A DNA stretch of 64,000 nucleotides from Ruegeria_B marisflavi (GCF_025673445.1 NZ_JAOVQN010000017.1:1-64000), one strand, 5' to 3'. Shown: positions 25,508 through 34,622, counted from the stretch's first letter. Notes: a model not told the origin generated them from the letters alone. Made by a program: numbers and translations.

Positions 25508-26144
25508 AGAGCTGTTTCGCTTCTTCCAACGAGTCAAACATATGCAACTGACCGTGCATCAGAACAGCGGCCTGGCGGGCGAATTTCGCCAGCGTCGCGG
25601 GCTGGTGTGAGACGATCACGATGGTCGTGGTGCGCAGGCGCTCTTCCAGAATGGCGCCTGCCTTCTTGTTGAACTCCACATCGGTCGAGGCGGGCATGCC
25701 CTCGTCGATGAGGTACATGTCGAAATCCAGCGCCAGCATCAGGGCAAAGGAAAACCGCGCCCGCATGCCCGAGGAATAGGTTCCCAGCGGCTGATCGAAG
25801 TACTCGCCCAGACCGCAGAGCCACCGGCAATAGGCCTCGATGTAATCGGGGTCCATGCCATAGAGGCGGGCAATATAGCGCGCATTCTCCATCGCCGATA
25901 ACCGCCCCACGACACCACCCATGAACCCCAGTGGGAACGAGATGTTGCAGGTGCGGCGGATCACCCCTTCGTCGGGTTTCTCCAGCCCTGCCATCATGTT
26001 GATCAGGGTCGTCTTACCGGTGCCGTTCGGCGCCAGCACCCCCAGCGACTTGCCCAGCTCGACCCGGAACGACACCTGGTCCAGGATCACCTTTCGATGT
26101 GATCCGGTCCAGAAGGATTTGCTGACGTTCTCGAATTCAAGCAT
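25485..26144 (-). CDS. kpsT: capsule export ABC transporter ATP-binding protein, KpsT-like
   Basis: Energises export of capsular polysaccharide across the inner membrane. The 219-aa protein has Walker A in LAPNGTGKTTLINM, signature TYSSGMRARFSFAL and Walker B MYLIDEGMPAS. Start chosen at MLEFENVSKSF, the family position, dropping 28 upstream residues. First gene of the cluster kpsT-kpsE-kdsA-phosphohexomutase. The membrane partner KpsM is not next to it in this window, and the gene upstream is divergent. Confidence 0.92.
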   Translation of the reverse strand: MLEFENVSKSFWTGSHRKVILDQVSFRVELGKSLGVLAPNGTGKTTLINMMAGLEKPDEGVIRRTCNISFPLGFMGGVVGRLSAMENARYIARLYGMDPDYIEAYCRWLCGLGEYFDQPLGTYSSGMRARFSFALMLALDFDMYLIDEGMPASTDVEFNKKAGAILEERLRTTTIVIVSHQPATLAKFARQAAVLMHGQLHMFDSLEEAKQLYDYQTQG

Positions 26145-26433
26145 CTGCTGTCTGCTGCGGCCCATCGTTTTTTGTCTTGCGGGTCTCTGCGCCGATCGGC
26201 ACAGGTCCGACCCCACGGGAAGAGGCACTTGACCGATTACCGGGGGATTTGGGCTACATTATGTCGAAATATGAAACAAAACTTCAATCCGCATTCAGCA
26301 TTGTTGACAGGAAAACCGATGGCAACAGCGACGGGGCTTGCCCCAGGTAACTGGATTGTCAGCGGTCTGTTCTGTTGGACTCCAGGACGCCAGCCCTATC
26401 TGGTAGCAATGCCACCAACCTCAGTGAGGCACG
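26145..26433. other. 289-bp divergent intergenic region
   Basis: Between kpsT and the uracil-DNA glycosylase gene. There is an AT-rich patch at about 26260-26310 that may hold the kpsT promoter, and TTGACA at 26304-26309 without a convincing -10 partner. No RNA gene or repeat recognised. Confidence 0.4.
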
Positions 26434-27063
26434 ATGCAGGACACCGCTCAGACCCTGGCCGAAACGGCGCTGGCCACCGAAATCCGAGCCTGCCGCCTGT
26501 GCGCAGAGCGGTTTGCGGCAACGGCTACCGCGCATGCGCCGCGCCCCGTAGTCTGGTTCCGGCCCGGCGCGCGGCTGTTGATCGCCGGGCAGGCGCCGGG
26601 CGCGCGCGTGCACGAGTCGGGCCGTCCCTTTACCGACCCGTCGGGAGACCGGCTGCGGGACTGGCTTGGGATCGACGAGGCCACATTCTATGACCTGTCC
26701 CGAGTGGCGGTGGTTCCGATGGGTTTTTGTTTCCCGGGCTACGACAATAAGGGGTCCGACTTGCCGCCGCCGCCGGTTTGTGGACGCACTTGGCACAATC
26801 GGGTGATGGCTGAACTGGCAGACATGCCGCTGACCGTTCTGGTGGGCGGGCATGCGCATCGTTACCACCTTGGCGCGCGTGGTGCTGTGACCGAAACGGT
26901 CGCTGCCTGGCGGGACCATGCGCCGCGCGTCTTTGCCTTGCCTCATCCGTCCTGGCGCAATACGGGATGGCTGAAGAAGAACCCGTGGTTCGAGACCGAC
27001 CTGCTGCCGGTCCTGCGCGCGCGGGTCAAGGAGGTGTTGCATGACCCCGGAAACCCCGATTGA
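26434..27063 (+). CDS. uracil-DNA glycosylase family protein
   Basis: A 209-aa protein of the uracil-DNA glycosylase superfamily. It has an N-terminal Cys pair (RACRLC), the active-site loop GQAPGARVHESGRPFTDPSGDRLRDWLG split as GQAPG and the following segment, and the C-terminal HPSWRN motif with the catalytic/intercalating His. It lacks the full four-Cys cluster of families 4 and 5: CGRTW supplies one more Cys, so cluster binding is uncertain. It would excise uracil or a related base. It overlaps the SseB gene by 23 bases. Confidence 0.85.
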   Translation: MQDTAQTLAETALATEIRACRLCAERFAATATAHAPRPVVWFRPGARLLIAGQAPGARVHESGRPFTDPSGDRLRDWLGIDEATFYDLSRVAVVPMGFCFPGYDNKGSDLPPPPVCGRTWHNRVMAELADMPLTVLVGGHAHRYHLGARGAVTETVAAWRDHAPRVFALPHPSWRNTGWLKKNPWFETDLLPVLRARVKEVLHDPGNPD

Positions 27064-27820
27064 CCGCGCCCATGCGGAGATGGAGAGCAGCGACGCCGCC
27101 CGCCTGCGCTTTTTCGAGCGGCTGGGAGACGCCGAGTTGTTCCTTCTCCTCACCGAAGAGGCGCGCGACGAAAACCTGTCGCCTGAACTTTTCGACCTGG
27201 CCGATGGCCGTTTCGTGCTGGCCTTTGATCGCGAGGATCGGCTGGCCGCCTTTGTCGGCCGACCCGCGCCCTACGCGGCCCTGTCGGGCCGGGTGCTGGC
27301 GGCGATGCTGGCCGGGCAGGGGGTGGGGCTTGGCCTCAACCTCGAGGTGGCGCCGTCGGCCACGATGATCCCGGCCGAGGCGCTTGCCTGGCTGGCCGAG
27401 ACTCTGGGCAACCGCCCGGACGAGGTGGAGGCGCGAATTTTCGAACTCACGCCGCCCCGCGGTCTGCCCGAGGCACTGCTCTCGGCCCTCGATGCCAAGC
27501 TTGTCACCGCTGCCGGTCTGGCACAGGGGGCCTATCTGGCCGGGGTTGTCTATGATGACGGCGCACGCGGCCATCTCCTGGGCTTTGTCGATACGGTTGC
27601 GGGGGCCGAACCGGCCCTGGCCAAGGCTGCGGCCGAGGCGCTCACCTTTTCGGGGGTCGAGGCCGGGGCGATGGATGTCGGGTTCTTTGCCGCCACCGAT
27701 CCGATGGCGGCCGCGCTGGCCCGGGTCGGGTTGCGGTTTGAGCTGCCACAACCTGCGACCCCGGCAAGCGCACCGTCTGCTCCGGGCATGGACTCTGATC
27801 GCCCGCCGCGTTTGAAATGA
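27041..27820 (+). CDS. SseB family protein
   Basis: A 259-aa cytoplasmic protein with the SseB N-terminal domain (FERLGDAELFLLLTEEARD; FVLAFDREDRLAAFVG) and C-terminal domain. Named from E. coli enhanced serine sensitivity; function unsettled. The C-terminal tail is Pro/Ala-rich and disordered. It starts inside the glycosylase gene (23-base overlap), so the two are translationally coupled. Confidence 0.88.
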   Translation: MTPETPIDRAHAEMESSDAARLRFFERLGDAELFLLLTEEARDENLSPELFDLADGRFVLAFDREDRLAAFVGRPAPYAALSGRVLAAMLAGQGVGLGLNLEVAPSATMIPAEALAWLAETLGNRPDEVEARIFELTPPRGLPEALLSALDAKLVTAAGLAQGAYLAGVVYDDGARGHLLGFVDTVAGAEPALAKAAAEALTFSGVEAGAMDVGFFAATDPMAAALARVGLRFELPQPATPASAPSAPGMDSDRPPRLK

Positions 27821-27855
27821 CCGCGGGCGGCTGGCCCGCCCGCAAGGGGCGGCGG

Positions 27856-28731
27856 TTATTCCGCCGCTTCCAGCTTGTCCTGGGTACGGGTGTCGAAATC
27901 GCTGGCGTCGTGGCGTTCACGAAGCTGGAATTTCGGCTCGCCCGAGGACCGGTTGACCATGCGGCCCCGGCTGACCGCAGGACGCGCATCGATCGCCTTG
28001 GCCCAGCGCTGCACATGCTCATAGCTTTCCACGTTCAGGAACTCTCCGGCGCTGTAAAGCCGCCCCAGCGCCAGCTGCCCGTACCACGGCCAGATCGCGA
28101 TATCGGCGATGGTATAGTCTTCGCCCGCGATATAGGTCCGGTTCGCCAGTTCCCGGTCCAGCACGTCCATCTGACGTTTGACCTCCATCGCGAAGCGGTT
28201 GATCGGGTATTCCCATTTCTCGGGCGCATAGGCGTAGAAATGGCCAAACCCGCCGCCCAGATAGGGCGCGCTGCCCATCTGCCAGAACACCCAGTTCATC
28301 ACCTCGGTCCGGGCCGCGCCGCCTGCGGGCAGAAAGGCACCGAATTTCTCGGCCAGGTGAAACAGGATCGAGGCGCTTTCGAACACCCGGACCGGCTCGC
28401 CGCCGGAACGATCCAACAGCGCCGGGATCTTGGAATTCGGGTTGATGTCGACAAAGCCAGAGCCGAATTGCTCGCCATCGCCGATGTTGATCAGCCAGGC
28501 GTCGTATTCCGCGTCCGCATGTCCGGCGGCCAGCAACTCCTCGAACATCACCGTGACCTTCACGCCATTGGGCGTCGCCAGCGAATAAAGCTGGAACGGA
28601 TGCTTGCCGACTGGCAGCTCCTTGTCATGGGTCGGGCCGGCAACGGGACGGTTGATATTGGCGAACTGTCCACCGCTTTCCTTGTCCCAGGTCCAGACCT
28701 TCGGCGGCGTATAGTTTGATGGTTCACTCAT
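27856..28731 (-). CDS. yghU: glutathione-dependent disulfide-bond oxidoreductase, YghU-like
   Basis: A 291-aa glutathione transferase-fold protein of the Nu class. The N-terminal extension (TPPKVWTWDKESGGQFANIN) and VGKHPFQLYSLATPNGVKV are hallmarks of YghU/YfcG. Those enzymes bind two glutathiones and have disulfide reductase activity. The start MSEPSNYTPP is preferred, with AAGG 7 bases upstream. Converges with SseB; no operon partner. Confidence 0.93.
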   Translation of the reverse strand: MSEPSNYTPPKVWTWDKESGGQFANINRPVAGPTHDKELPVGKHPFQLYSLATPNGVKVTVMFEELLAAGHADAEYDAWLINIGDGEQFGSGFVDINPNSKIPALLDRSGGEPVRVFESASILFHLAEKFGAFLPAGGAARTEVMNWVFWQMGSAPYLGGGFGHFYAYAPEKWEYPINRFAMEVKRQMDVLDRELANRTYIAGEDYTIADIAIWPWYGQLALGRLYSAGEFLNVESYEHVQRWAKAIDARPAVSRGRMVNRSSGEPKFQLRERHDASDFDTRTQDKLEAAE

Positions 28732-29003
28732 GAGAGACCTTCCTCGCTTGCGACGGGGCCGGACCCCTGACGCCAATCAGCTAATGTTTCGGCCAACAAA
28801 GTCCAACCCCGGCAAAGACACAAGGGACGAGTGTTCTGACGTCGGGATGTCACGCGGAATTGAAACATTCCCCTGGCTGGTAATCACGAAATCTCGTCCT
28901 CGCTCACACCCGCGCGAGGCCCGCTGCGAAACCGTTCGGGCGGGGATAATCTCTGGGACGAGGCCGCGACATGCGGCCATGACACATACGGAAGGACCCG
29001 TTG

Positions 29004-29528
29004 ATGAAACGTTTCGTTTTTGCCCTCGCCACGGCCGCCGTCACCGCGCTGGCCTTGCCTGTCTTTGCGGGCGAGCAATATGTCGACGGCACCGGATACG
29101 CGGTGTCGGGCTATGACGTCGTCGCCTATCGCGGGCTGGCCCAGTCGGCGATCGGTCACAGCCAGCCGCAGGGCGTCCAGGGCAAGGCCTCGATCACCGC
29201 CGACTGGAACGGTGCGACCTGGGCCTTTGCGACCGAAGAGAACCGCGACACGTTCCTGGCCAACCCGGCTTTTTACGCGCCCCAGTTCGATGGCCACTGC
29301 GCTTATGGCGTGTCCAAGGGGGGCAAGGTGCCTGGCAACCCGAACCTGTGGCGCATCGTCGATGACAAGCTCTACCTGAACATCACCAAGAATGTTGTCG
29401 GCTTCTGGGAAGAGGACATTCCCGGCAACATCAACAAGGCGGATGGCAATTGGCCTGGGATCGAGACCAAGGCGGCCTCGACCAGCGTGATCCCCGATTT
29501 CACCTCGGCGGCGCCGGTCAAGAACTGA
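29004..29528 (+). CDS. exported YHS domain protein
   Basis: A 174-aa protein with a signal peptide (residues 1-20, ending LPVFAG), then a YHS-type domain (GYAVSGYDVVAYR, NPAFYAPQFDGHCAYGVSKG, WRIVDDKLYLNITKNV). YHS domains are associated with copper or other metal proteins. GAAGGA lies 7 bases before the ATG; a TTG one codon earlier is less likely. Monocistronic, with a stem-loop 33 bases after the stop. Confidence 0.9.
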   Translation: MKRFVFALATAAVTALALPVFAGEQYVDGTGYAVSGYDVVAYRGLAQSAIGHSQPQGVQGKASITADWNGATWAFATEENRDTFLANPAFYAPQFDGHCAYGVSKGGKVPGNPNLWRIVDDKLYLNITKNVVGFWEEDIPGNINKADGNWPGIETKAASTSVIPDFTSAAPVKN

Positions 29529-29560
29529 CGGCGCGAAATGTGTTTGTGTGACGAGTGACG

Positions 29561-29584
29561 GTCCGGGACACCTGTCCCGGACCT
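29561..29584. terminator. 10-bp stem-loop between convergent YHS and Nudix genes
   Basis: GGTCCGGGAC (29561-29570) pairs perfectly with GTCCCGGACC (29575-29584), loop ACCT, followed by TGGTTTG. The T tract is poor, but position and stability suggest a transcript end for both genes. Confidence 0.55.
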
Positions 29585-29620
29585 GGTTTGAATACTCGCC
29601 TCGATCTCAGGATTGCGACC

Positions 29621-30274
29621 TCAGTCGAACAGGGTTCCCGGCATATCGGCGCCATAGGCGTCCAGCGCTGCCCGGATATCCTGTGGCAAGACCTGCCCCA
29701 GCGACAATTCGGGCAGTTCCGTCGGGGCAAAGAAACGCGCCTCGCTGGTCTCGTAACCTGCACAGGGCGCTTGTTTGGCGGGGCCGGTTTCGCGGCACAG
29801 AAAGAACAGTTTGTAGAAATCCCGGACATCGGCGGGATAGGGATGCCGCGCCTTGTGGCGCAGGGCATAAAGATGCCGTGCCTCGACCCTGAGGCCGGTT
29901 TCCTCCAGCACTTCCTTCTCGACATTTTCGGCCGGGGAAAAGCCGATATCGGCAAAGCCCCCTGGCAAGGCCCATTTGTCGTCAGTTTTCTCACGTACCA
30001 GCAGGATGCCCTCGTCGGGGCGGATCACCGCCGCACGCACGTCGATCCCGGGCGAGGCGTAACCGGCGGCATGCGGCGGCATCAAATCCGCGATCCGGTT
30101 CAGCGGCACGCGTCCCAGGTCCGCCAGCATGGCGCGGGCCAGGCCCGCTATCTCTTCATACCGTTCGCTGTCGTAAGGGTCGCGGGTGAAATGCTGGCCC
30201 GTCTGGGCCAGCGCCAGCAGTCTCTTGGCCCTGTCCAGCCAGACGGTTTCCAGCGGATCGTCTGCGCCCGGCAC
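29621..30274 (-). CDS. Nudix hydrolase with N-terminal extension domain
   Basis: A 217-aa protein. An N-terminal helical domain (residues 1-70, RAKRLLALAQTG; MLADLGRVPLNRIADL) resembles the Nudix_N region of YjhB-type enzymes, then the Nudix box GGFADIGFSPAENVEKEVLEETGL (residues split GGFADIGFSPAE and NVEKEVLEETGL). Phe replaces the first Glu and Lys replaces Arg of the classic box, as in YjhB-like relatives; the metal-binding EVLEE core is intact. Likely a nucleotide-sugar or ADP-ribose hydrolase. It follows gcrA by 10 bases. Confidence 0.88.
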   Translation of the reverse strand: MPGADDPLETVWLDRAKRLLALAQTGQHFTRDPYDSERYEEIAGLARAMLADLGRVPLNRIADLMPPHAAGYASPGIDVRAAVIRPDEGILLVREKTDDKWALPGGFADIGFSPAENVEKEVLEETGLRVEARHLYALRHKARHPYPADVRDFYKLFFLCRETGPAKQAPCAGYETSEARFFAPTELPELSLGQVLPQDIRAALDAYGADMPGTLFD

Positions 30275-30284
30275 CGGCCTTTGC

Positions 30285-30890
30285 TCAACGGCGCCGGTCG
30301 CGGCGCGCGCTCATCGGCTGAAAGGCCACGCCCACATGCGCCTCGCAATAGGGTTTGCCCTGTTGCACCGGCAGGCCGCAGAACCAGAAATCCTCGGTCG
30401 CCGGATCGCCGACGGGCCATTTGCAGGTCCGCTCGGTCAGTTCCATCAGCGACAGCTTCTTGGCCTTCTTCTCGATCTCGTTGACCTTGGCCAGCGCCTC
30501 GGGGCTGATCTCGTTGGCCGAAGGTTGCGGCGGCAGCGGCTGGCCAGCCGGAATGATCTGCTTGCGCGGCGGAATCGGTTTTGCCTCGGCGGGTTGCGCT
30601 TCGGTGGCGGGGGCCGCTGCGGCGGGCCGGGCTGGTTCTGTCCGGGGCGCGGGCTTTGGCTTTGCCTCGACCTTGGGGGCCGATGCGGCCGGTTTGTCCT
30701 TGGCCTCGGGTTTGCCCGGGGCCGGTGCCGGGGCCGCGCCTGCGGTTCGGTTCGACAGGCCCAGACGGTGGACCTTGCCGATCACCGCATTGCGGGTCAC
30801 ACCACCCAGCTCCTTGGCGATCTGGCTGGCCGACTGGCCATCGCTCCACATTTTCTTGAGCAGTTCAACGCGCTCGTCAGTCCAGGACAT
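30285..30890 (-). CDS. gcrA: GcrA family cell-cycle transcription regulator
   Basis: GcrA works with sigma-70 at promoters carrying methylated GANTC, as shown in Caulobacter. The 201-aa protein has the N-terminal HTH (SWTDERVELLKKMWSDGQSA, then GGVTRNAVIGKVHRLGLSNR), a long Pro/Ala-rich linker (about residues 50-130), and the C-terminal sigma-interacting part with RTCKWPVGDP and FCGLPVQQGKPYCEAH. The linker is the usual variable region. A clear marker of alphaproteobacteria. The Nudix gene lies 10 bases downstream. Confidence 0.95.
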   Translation of the reverse strand: MSWTDERVELLKKMWSDGQSASQIAKELGGVTRNAVIGKVHRLGLSNRTAGAAPAPAPGKPEAKDKPAASAPKVEAKPKPAPRTEPARPAAAAPATEAQPAEAKPIPPRKQIIPAGQPLPPQPSANEISPEALAKVNEIEKKAKKLSLMELTERTCKWPVGDPATEDFWFCGLPVQQGKPYCEAHVGVAFQPMSARRDRRR

Positions 30891-31022
30891 GTCAGCCTCT
30901 CAAAAGCGGGAAAGCGGCCCCATGCGCTGCGGCCGCCTCCGGAATTCGTCTCAGAGCCCTATTCTAGTCACTGTTGCCCGAGTTACAAGGCACTTCGAAT
31001 CGGATCACGACAGGAGAATGGC

Positions 31023-31829
31023 ATGGACGGCAGGACAGTCGAACCCGGTGTGCGCCGCTTCGGGCGCATCAACTGGCTGGGGCTCTATACTCTGGCGGCG
31101 CGCGAGGTGATGCGGTTTCTCGTGGTCTGGACCCAGACCCTGCTTGCGCCGCTGGTGACCGCGGGGCTGTTCCTGATGATCTTCACGCTTGCGGTCGGGT
31201 CTGGCCGGGGCGCGGTGATGGGGGTGCCGTTCCTGCATTTCCTGGCGCCCGGCATCCTGATGATGACCGTGATCCAGAACGCATTTGCCAATACCTCCTC
31301 CTCGGTGGTGATCTCCAAGGTGCAGGGCAATATCGTCGACACGCTGATGCCGCCTCTGTCGCCGTTCGAGATCCTGCTGGGCTATCTGGCCGGCGCGGTG
31401 GCGCGCGGCGTGATCGTGGCGCTGGCCATTGCCGTAGCGCTTGCGCTGGTGCTGGGGCTGGTGCCGCAACATCCGGTCCTGGCCTTGTTCTATGCGGCGC
31501 TCGGGGCGGCCTTTATGGGCGCGCTGGGCCTGGTCGCCGGGATCTTCGCCAATAAATTCGACCAGATGGCGGCAATCACCAATTTCATCGTCACGCCGCT
31601 CGCGTTCCTGTCGGGTACGTTTTATTCGGTCGAGGTCTTGCCGCCCGCCCTGCGGGCGCTGACCCATGCCAATCCGGTCTTCTACCTGATCGACGGGTTG
31701 CGTTTCTCAGTGATCGGCGCTTCGGACAGCCCGCCCGCCCTGGGCGCGGCGGTCTGCCTGACGGCCACCTTCGCAGTCTGCCTGCTGGCATGGTCGATGC
31801 TCAGGACAGGGTATAGGCTCAAAGCCTGA
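31023..31829 (+). CDS. ABC-2 type transporter permease
   Basis: A 268-aa inner-membrane protein with six TM helices, from about residue 30 (MRFLVVWTQTLLAPLVTAGL) to the C terminus, and the ABC-2 signature around LTHANPVFYLIDGLRF. It belongs to the YadH/NodJ group of exporters. AGGAG lies 6 bases before the ATG. No ATP-binding subunit lies next to it; the neighbours are convergent MFS and divergent gcrA, so it must pair with an ATPase encoded elsewhere. Confidence 0.9.
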   Translation: MDGRTVEPGVRRFGRINWLGLYTLAAREVMRFLVVWTQTLLAPLVTAGLFLMIFTLAVGSGRGAVMGVPFLHFLAPGILMMTVIQNAFANTSSSVVISKVQGNIVDTLMPPLSPFEILLGYLAGAVARGVIVALAIAVALALVLGLVPQHPVLALFYAALGAAFMGALGLVAGIFANKFDQMAAITNFIVTPLAFLSGTFYSVEVLPPALRALTHANPVFYLIDGLRFSVIGASDSPPALGAAVCLTATFAVCLLAWSMLRTGYRLKA

Positions 31830-31839
31830 GGTCTGGCCT

Positions 31840-33072
31840 TCAGGCGTCGGCCAGCGATCCCGGTTCCAGCGGCAGGCGTGGCCGTCCCAACCGGGGATGC
31901 AACCGGGCCGCGATGGCAAAGGCGCCAAACAGCGCCGTGCCCCCGGCAACAAAGATGCCGGCCACCGGTGCCACCATCAGCACCAGCCAGGCCGCGCCCG
32001 GCGTCATGATGCCCGAAACGTCACGATAGCTGGAATAGATCGCTGACATCTCGGTCCGTTCCGAAGGCTTGACAGCCATCAGGAACGGCAGTCCGGCGCA
32101 GATGTCCAACACGATCAGCCAGAACGAGCCCAGCATCAGCACAAATGCGGCCAGCGGCGGCCAGCCGGACAGGAACCCGGCTGCTGCAAAGCAGAGCCCG
32201 GCACCCGCAAATCCGGTACGCACCGCGCTGCGCAGCGACCGCGCCTGAACCCAGCGCAGGATCAACGGCGCCAGAAACAGCATGCCATTGGTGATCGACA
32301 GCAGGATGCCGCCCACCTTGTCGCCCATGCCCGATTCGATCGAGAAAATCGGCAGATAGACCACATAGACCCACCATCCGCAGGACCGGATCATGGCGAA
32401 GAGATATCCCGACACTAGCCGGGGCTGGGCGAAGAAGCGCGGCAGAAAGGCCAGCGGATTACGCGCCGGGCCGCGCGCCCGGACGATCATCTTGCCATTG
32501 CCCATCCGCAGGATCCAGAACACCGCCAGCATGAGCAACGCGGCAATGCCGCTGATCACGAACGGGGCAGGGGCCCAAAGCTCCATCAGCAGCACACCTG
32601 CCATCGGCCCCGCCGTCCAGCCCATCGCGCTGTAAAACATCCGGCTGGTCTCGCACCGGCCCAGGTCCACCCGCTCGATGTAATCCAGCACATAGGCGTT
32701 GAAGCAGATGAAGCAGACCACGGCAGCCACCGCATTGCAGGCAAGGGCCGCGACCACCGCTCCGGGCGTGCCCTGAACCGCGAGTGCGGCGCCGATCACG
32801 AACAAGAGCGCGCCGCCGGTATAGGCCCAGCGGCGCGGCACGAAACGGATCAGGAAAGGCACCATCAGCCCGGCCACCAGCGACAGGATGCCGATCAGGA
32901 AATAGGCCAGGGACACGGATTCGGCACTGCCAAGCGCGCGATACATGGCCAGCGGAAAGACCGAGATCAGGATGCCGCGCACCACCGCCTCGAGCCCGGC
33001 GATGAACCCGAAATCCCGCACCGAGGGGGCGGGGGAATGGCGCACCCATTCGGGAATCCGGCGTTCATGCAT
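31840..33072 (-). CDS. MFS transporter
   Basis: A 410-aa major-facilitator protein with about 12 TM helices and a central cytoplasmic loop (GNGKMIVRARGPARNPLAF). Motif A remnants lie after TM2 (LIRFVPRRWAYTGGAL). Substrate unknown; it resembles small drug/sugar exporters. Convergent with the ABC permease, separated by 10 bases. Confidence 0.88.
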   Translation of the reverse strand: MHERRIPEWVRHSPAPSVRDFGFIAGLEAVVRGILISVFPLAMYRALGSAESVSLAYFLIGILSLVAGLMVPFLIRFVPRRWAYTGGALLFVIGAALAVQGTPGAVVAALACNAVAAVVCFICFNAYVLDYIERVDLGRCETSRMFYSAMGWTAGPMAGVLLMELWAPAPFVISGIAALLMLAVFWILRMGNGKMIVRARGPARNPLAFLPRFFAQPRLVSGYLFAMIRSCGWWVYVVYLPIFSIESGMGDKVGGILLSITNGMLFLAPLILRWVQARSLRSAVRTGFAGAGLCFAAAGFLSGWPPLAAFVLMLGSFWLIVLDICAGLPFLMAVKPSERTEMSAIYSSYRDVSGIMTPGAAWLVLMVAPVAGIFVAGGTALFGAFAIAARLHPRLGRPRLPLEPGSLADA

Positions 33073-33197
33073 AGCGGCAACCTTTGTTACAAAACGAGGC
33101 CACCATCGACAGGACGGGCAGGCCGGTCGCGAAGATTTGCGACAGATCGGTCGCTCAAAGGCCAGTGTGACGAAAAAACCAATCGGCGTGAGCCAAG

Positions 33198-33263
33198 GGG
33201 GCTCTGCCCCCGCGCCGCCCTTTGGGCGACGCTCCCCCGGAGTATTTCTGACCAGAAAGAAGC
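33198..33263 (-). repeat. dispersed intergenic repeat, copy B
   Basis: Reverse-oriented copy: on the minus strand it reads GCTTCTTTCTGG, then AAATACTCCGGGGG, a small hairpin and a GGGGGC...GCCCCC stem. It lies 3' of the EamA gene, in the gap to the MFS gene. Confidence 0.75.
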
Positions 33264-33268
33264 CGCAT

Positions 33269-34153
33269 TCAGCGCCGCACGGCGCGTCCTTCGCGCCAGG
33301 CCAGGATCAGGGCGCCGGTCAGGATGATGGCGGCGCCGACCAGGCTGATCGCATCGGGGATCACACCGAACACCGCCATGTCATAGAGCGCGGCAAAGAT
33401 CAGCGTGGCATAGCTGAACGGCGCCACAAAAGAGGCATCCGCCCGCGCCATGCCATTGACGAAACAGGCCTGCGCACAGGCCATCAGCCCCCCGATACCC
33501 GCCAGTGCCGCCCATTGGGCGGGCATCGGCGATTGCCAGACCGGCCAGACCGCGGAGGTGGCGATGACCAGCCCCATCGCGTTGTTGACCAGGAGGATCT
33601 GGATCGGCCGTTCCCGGCCCGAAAGCTTCTTGATGAAGATGAGCTCCATCCCCATTACCGCTGCGGCCGCCAACGCCAGCAGGGCGGCGGGCTGGAAGCT
33701 GCCGGGGGTCGGCCGCAAGAGAATCATCGCGCCCAGAAGAGCAACGACAGCGGCGCCCCAGCGCCAAGGCCCGACCCGCTCGCCCAGCAGAGGAATCGCA
33801 AGAACCATGGCAAAGACTGGGTTCAGAAAGGCGATTGCTGTCGCATCGGCCATCGGGATATGGGCCACGGCGGCGAACATCAACGTCACCCCGCCCCAGC
33901 CAAAAGTGGTGCGCCCCAGGTGCAGCCGCCAGTGCGGGCGCGCCAGACGGGGGCGCATCACCGCCACCGCGCCGCCAATGGCGATGAAGGCGAACAGGAA
34001 GCGGCCATGGCTGACCTGAAACGCCGGCAGCGCCGGCCCCAACGCGCCGGTTCCCAGCGCTTTGGCCAACAGCGTGGTGCCCGCGATAAACGCGGTGGCG
34101 GCAAAGATCAGTGCCGCGGCCAGTGCGGGGTTTTGCGGTTTCGCCTCGAACAT
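33269..34153 (-). CDS. EamA family drug/metabolite transporter
   Basis: A 294-aa DMT-superfamily exporter with ten TM helices in two EamA repeats (first about residues 10-145, second about 155-285; PLLGERVGPWRWGAAVVALLG is the conserved link). Start set at MFEAKPQNPALAAAL. Substrate unknown; members export amino acids or metabolites. It lies 50 bases downstream of the MerR gene on the same strand and may be cotranscribed with it. Confidence 0.9.
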   Translation of the reverse strand: MFEAKPQNPALAAALIFAATAFIAGTTLLAKALGTGALGPALPAFQVSHGRFLFAFIAIGGAVAVMRPRLARPHWRLHLGRTTFGWGGVTLMFAAVAHIPMADATAIAFLNPVFAMVLAIPLLGERVGPWRWGAAVVALLGAMILLRPTPGSFQPAALLALAAAAVMGMELIFIKKLSGRERPIQILLVNNAMGLVIATSAVWPVWQSPMPAQWAALAGIGGLMACAQACFVNGMARADASFVAPFSYATLIFAALYDMAVFGVIPDAISLVGAAIILTGALILAWREGRAVRR

Positions 34154-34203
34154 GCGCCAGCGGTGACCGAGTGCCGCGTAATTGGCAAGAGGCAACACTT
34201 CGC

Positions 34204-34569
34204 TCAGCGCAGAACCGGCGGTGCCGCCAGCGCCGCGCGCGCCTGGTGCAGGCTTTCCAGGAACCGTTCGGCCCGGGCGATGCGCGCCTCGACCTCGGCA
34301 ATGCGTGCGTCCAGAAACGCCTCGCCATCGAACCCGTCGGGATCGGCGGCCTGCAACTGGCCCATCAGCATCGCCAGGTCGGCGATACTCATCCCTGCCG
34401 CCTGTGCATCGGCGATCTGGTCCAGGGTGATCAGCGCCTCTTCGGGATAGTCCCGATAGCTGTTGGTCGCCTCGGCCCCCGGCCGGGACTCGATCAGCCC
34501 CTGTCTTTCGTAAAACCGCAGCGTGTCGCGGCTCAGCCCGCTGCGTCGCGCCAATTCTCCGATCCGCAT
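34204..34569 (-). CDS. MerR family transcriptional regulator
   Basis: A 121-aa regulator: HTH (RIGELARRSGLSRDTLRFYE), wing (QGLIESRPGAEATNSYRDY) and a dimer-forming coiled coil (FLDARIAEVEARIARAERFLE). It contains no Cys, so metal sensing by thiols is unlikely. Divergent from a zinc-ribbon protein gene whose promoter has a 20-bp spacer, the classic MerR target. It reads into the EamA gene. Confidence 0.92.
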   Translation of the reverse strand: MRIGELARRSGLSRDTLRFYERQGLIESRPGAEATNSYRDYPEEALITLDQIADAQAAGMSIADLAMLMGQLQAADPDGFDGEAFLDARIAEVEARIARAERFLESLHQARAALAAPPVLR

Positions 34570-34580
34570 GACTGGTCCTT

Positions 34581-34622
34581 CTCAAAACAATTGACTTAAC
34601 TCCATGGTTTTGAGCCTATGAT
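34581..34622 (+). promoter_or_regulatory. MerR-type promoter with 20-bp spacer
   Basis: TTGACT (34591-34596) and TATGAT (34617-34622) are 20 bp apart, against the usual 17, as MerR-activated promoters are. A perfect inverted repeat, CTCAAAAC (34581-34588) and GTTTTGAG (34607-34614), spans the -35. It reads toward the zinc-ribbon gene at 34653. Confidence 0.6.
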
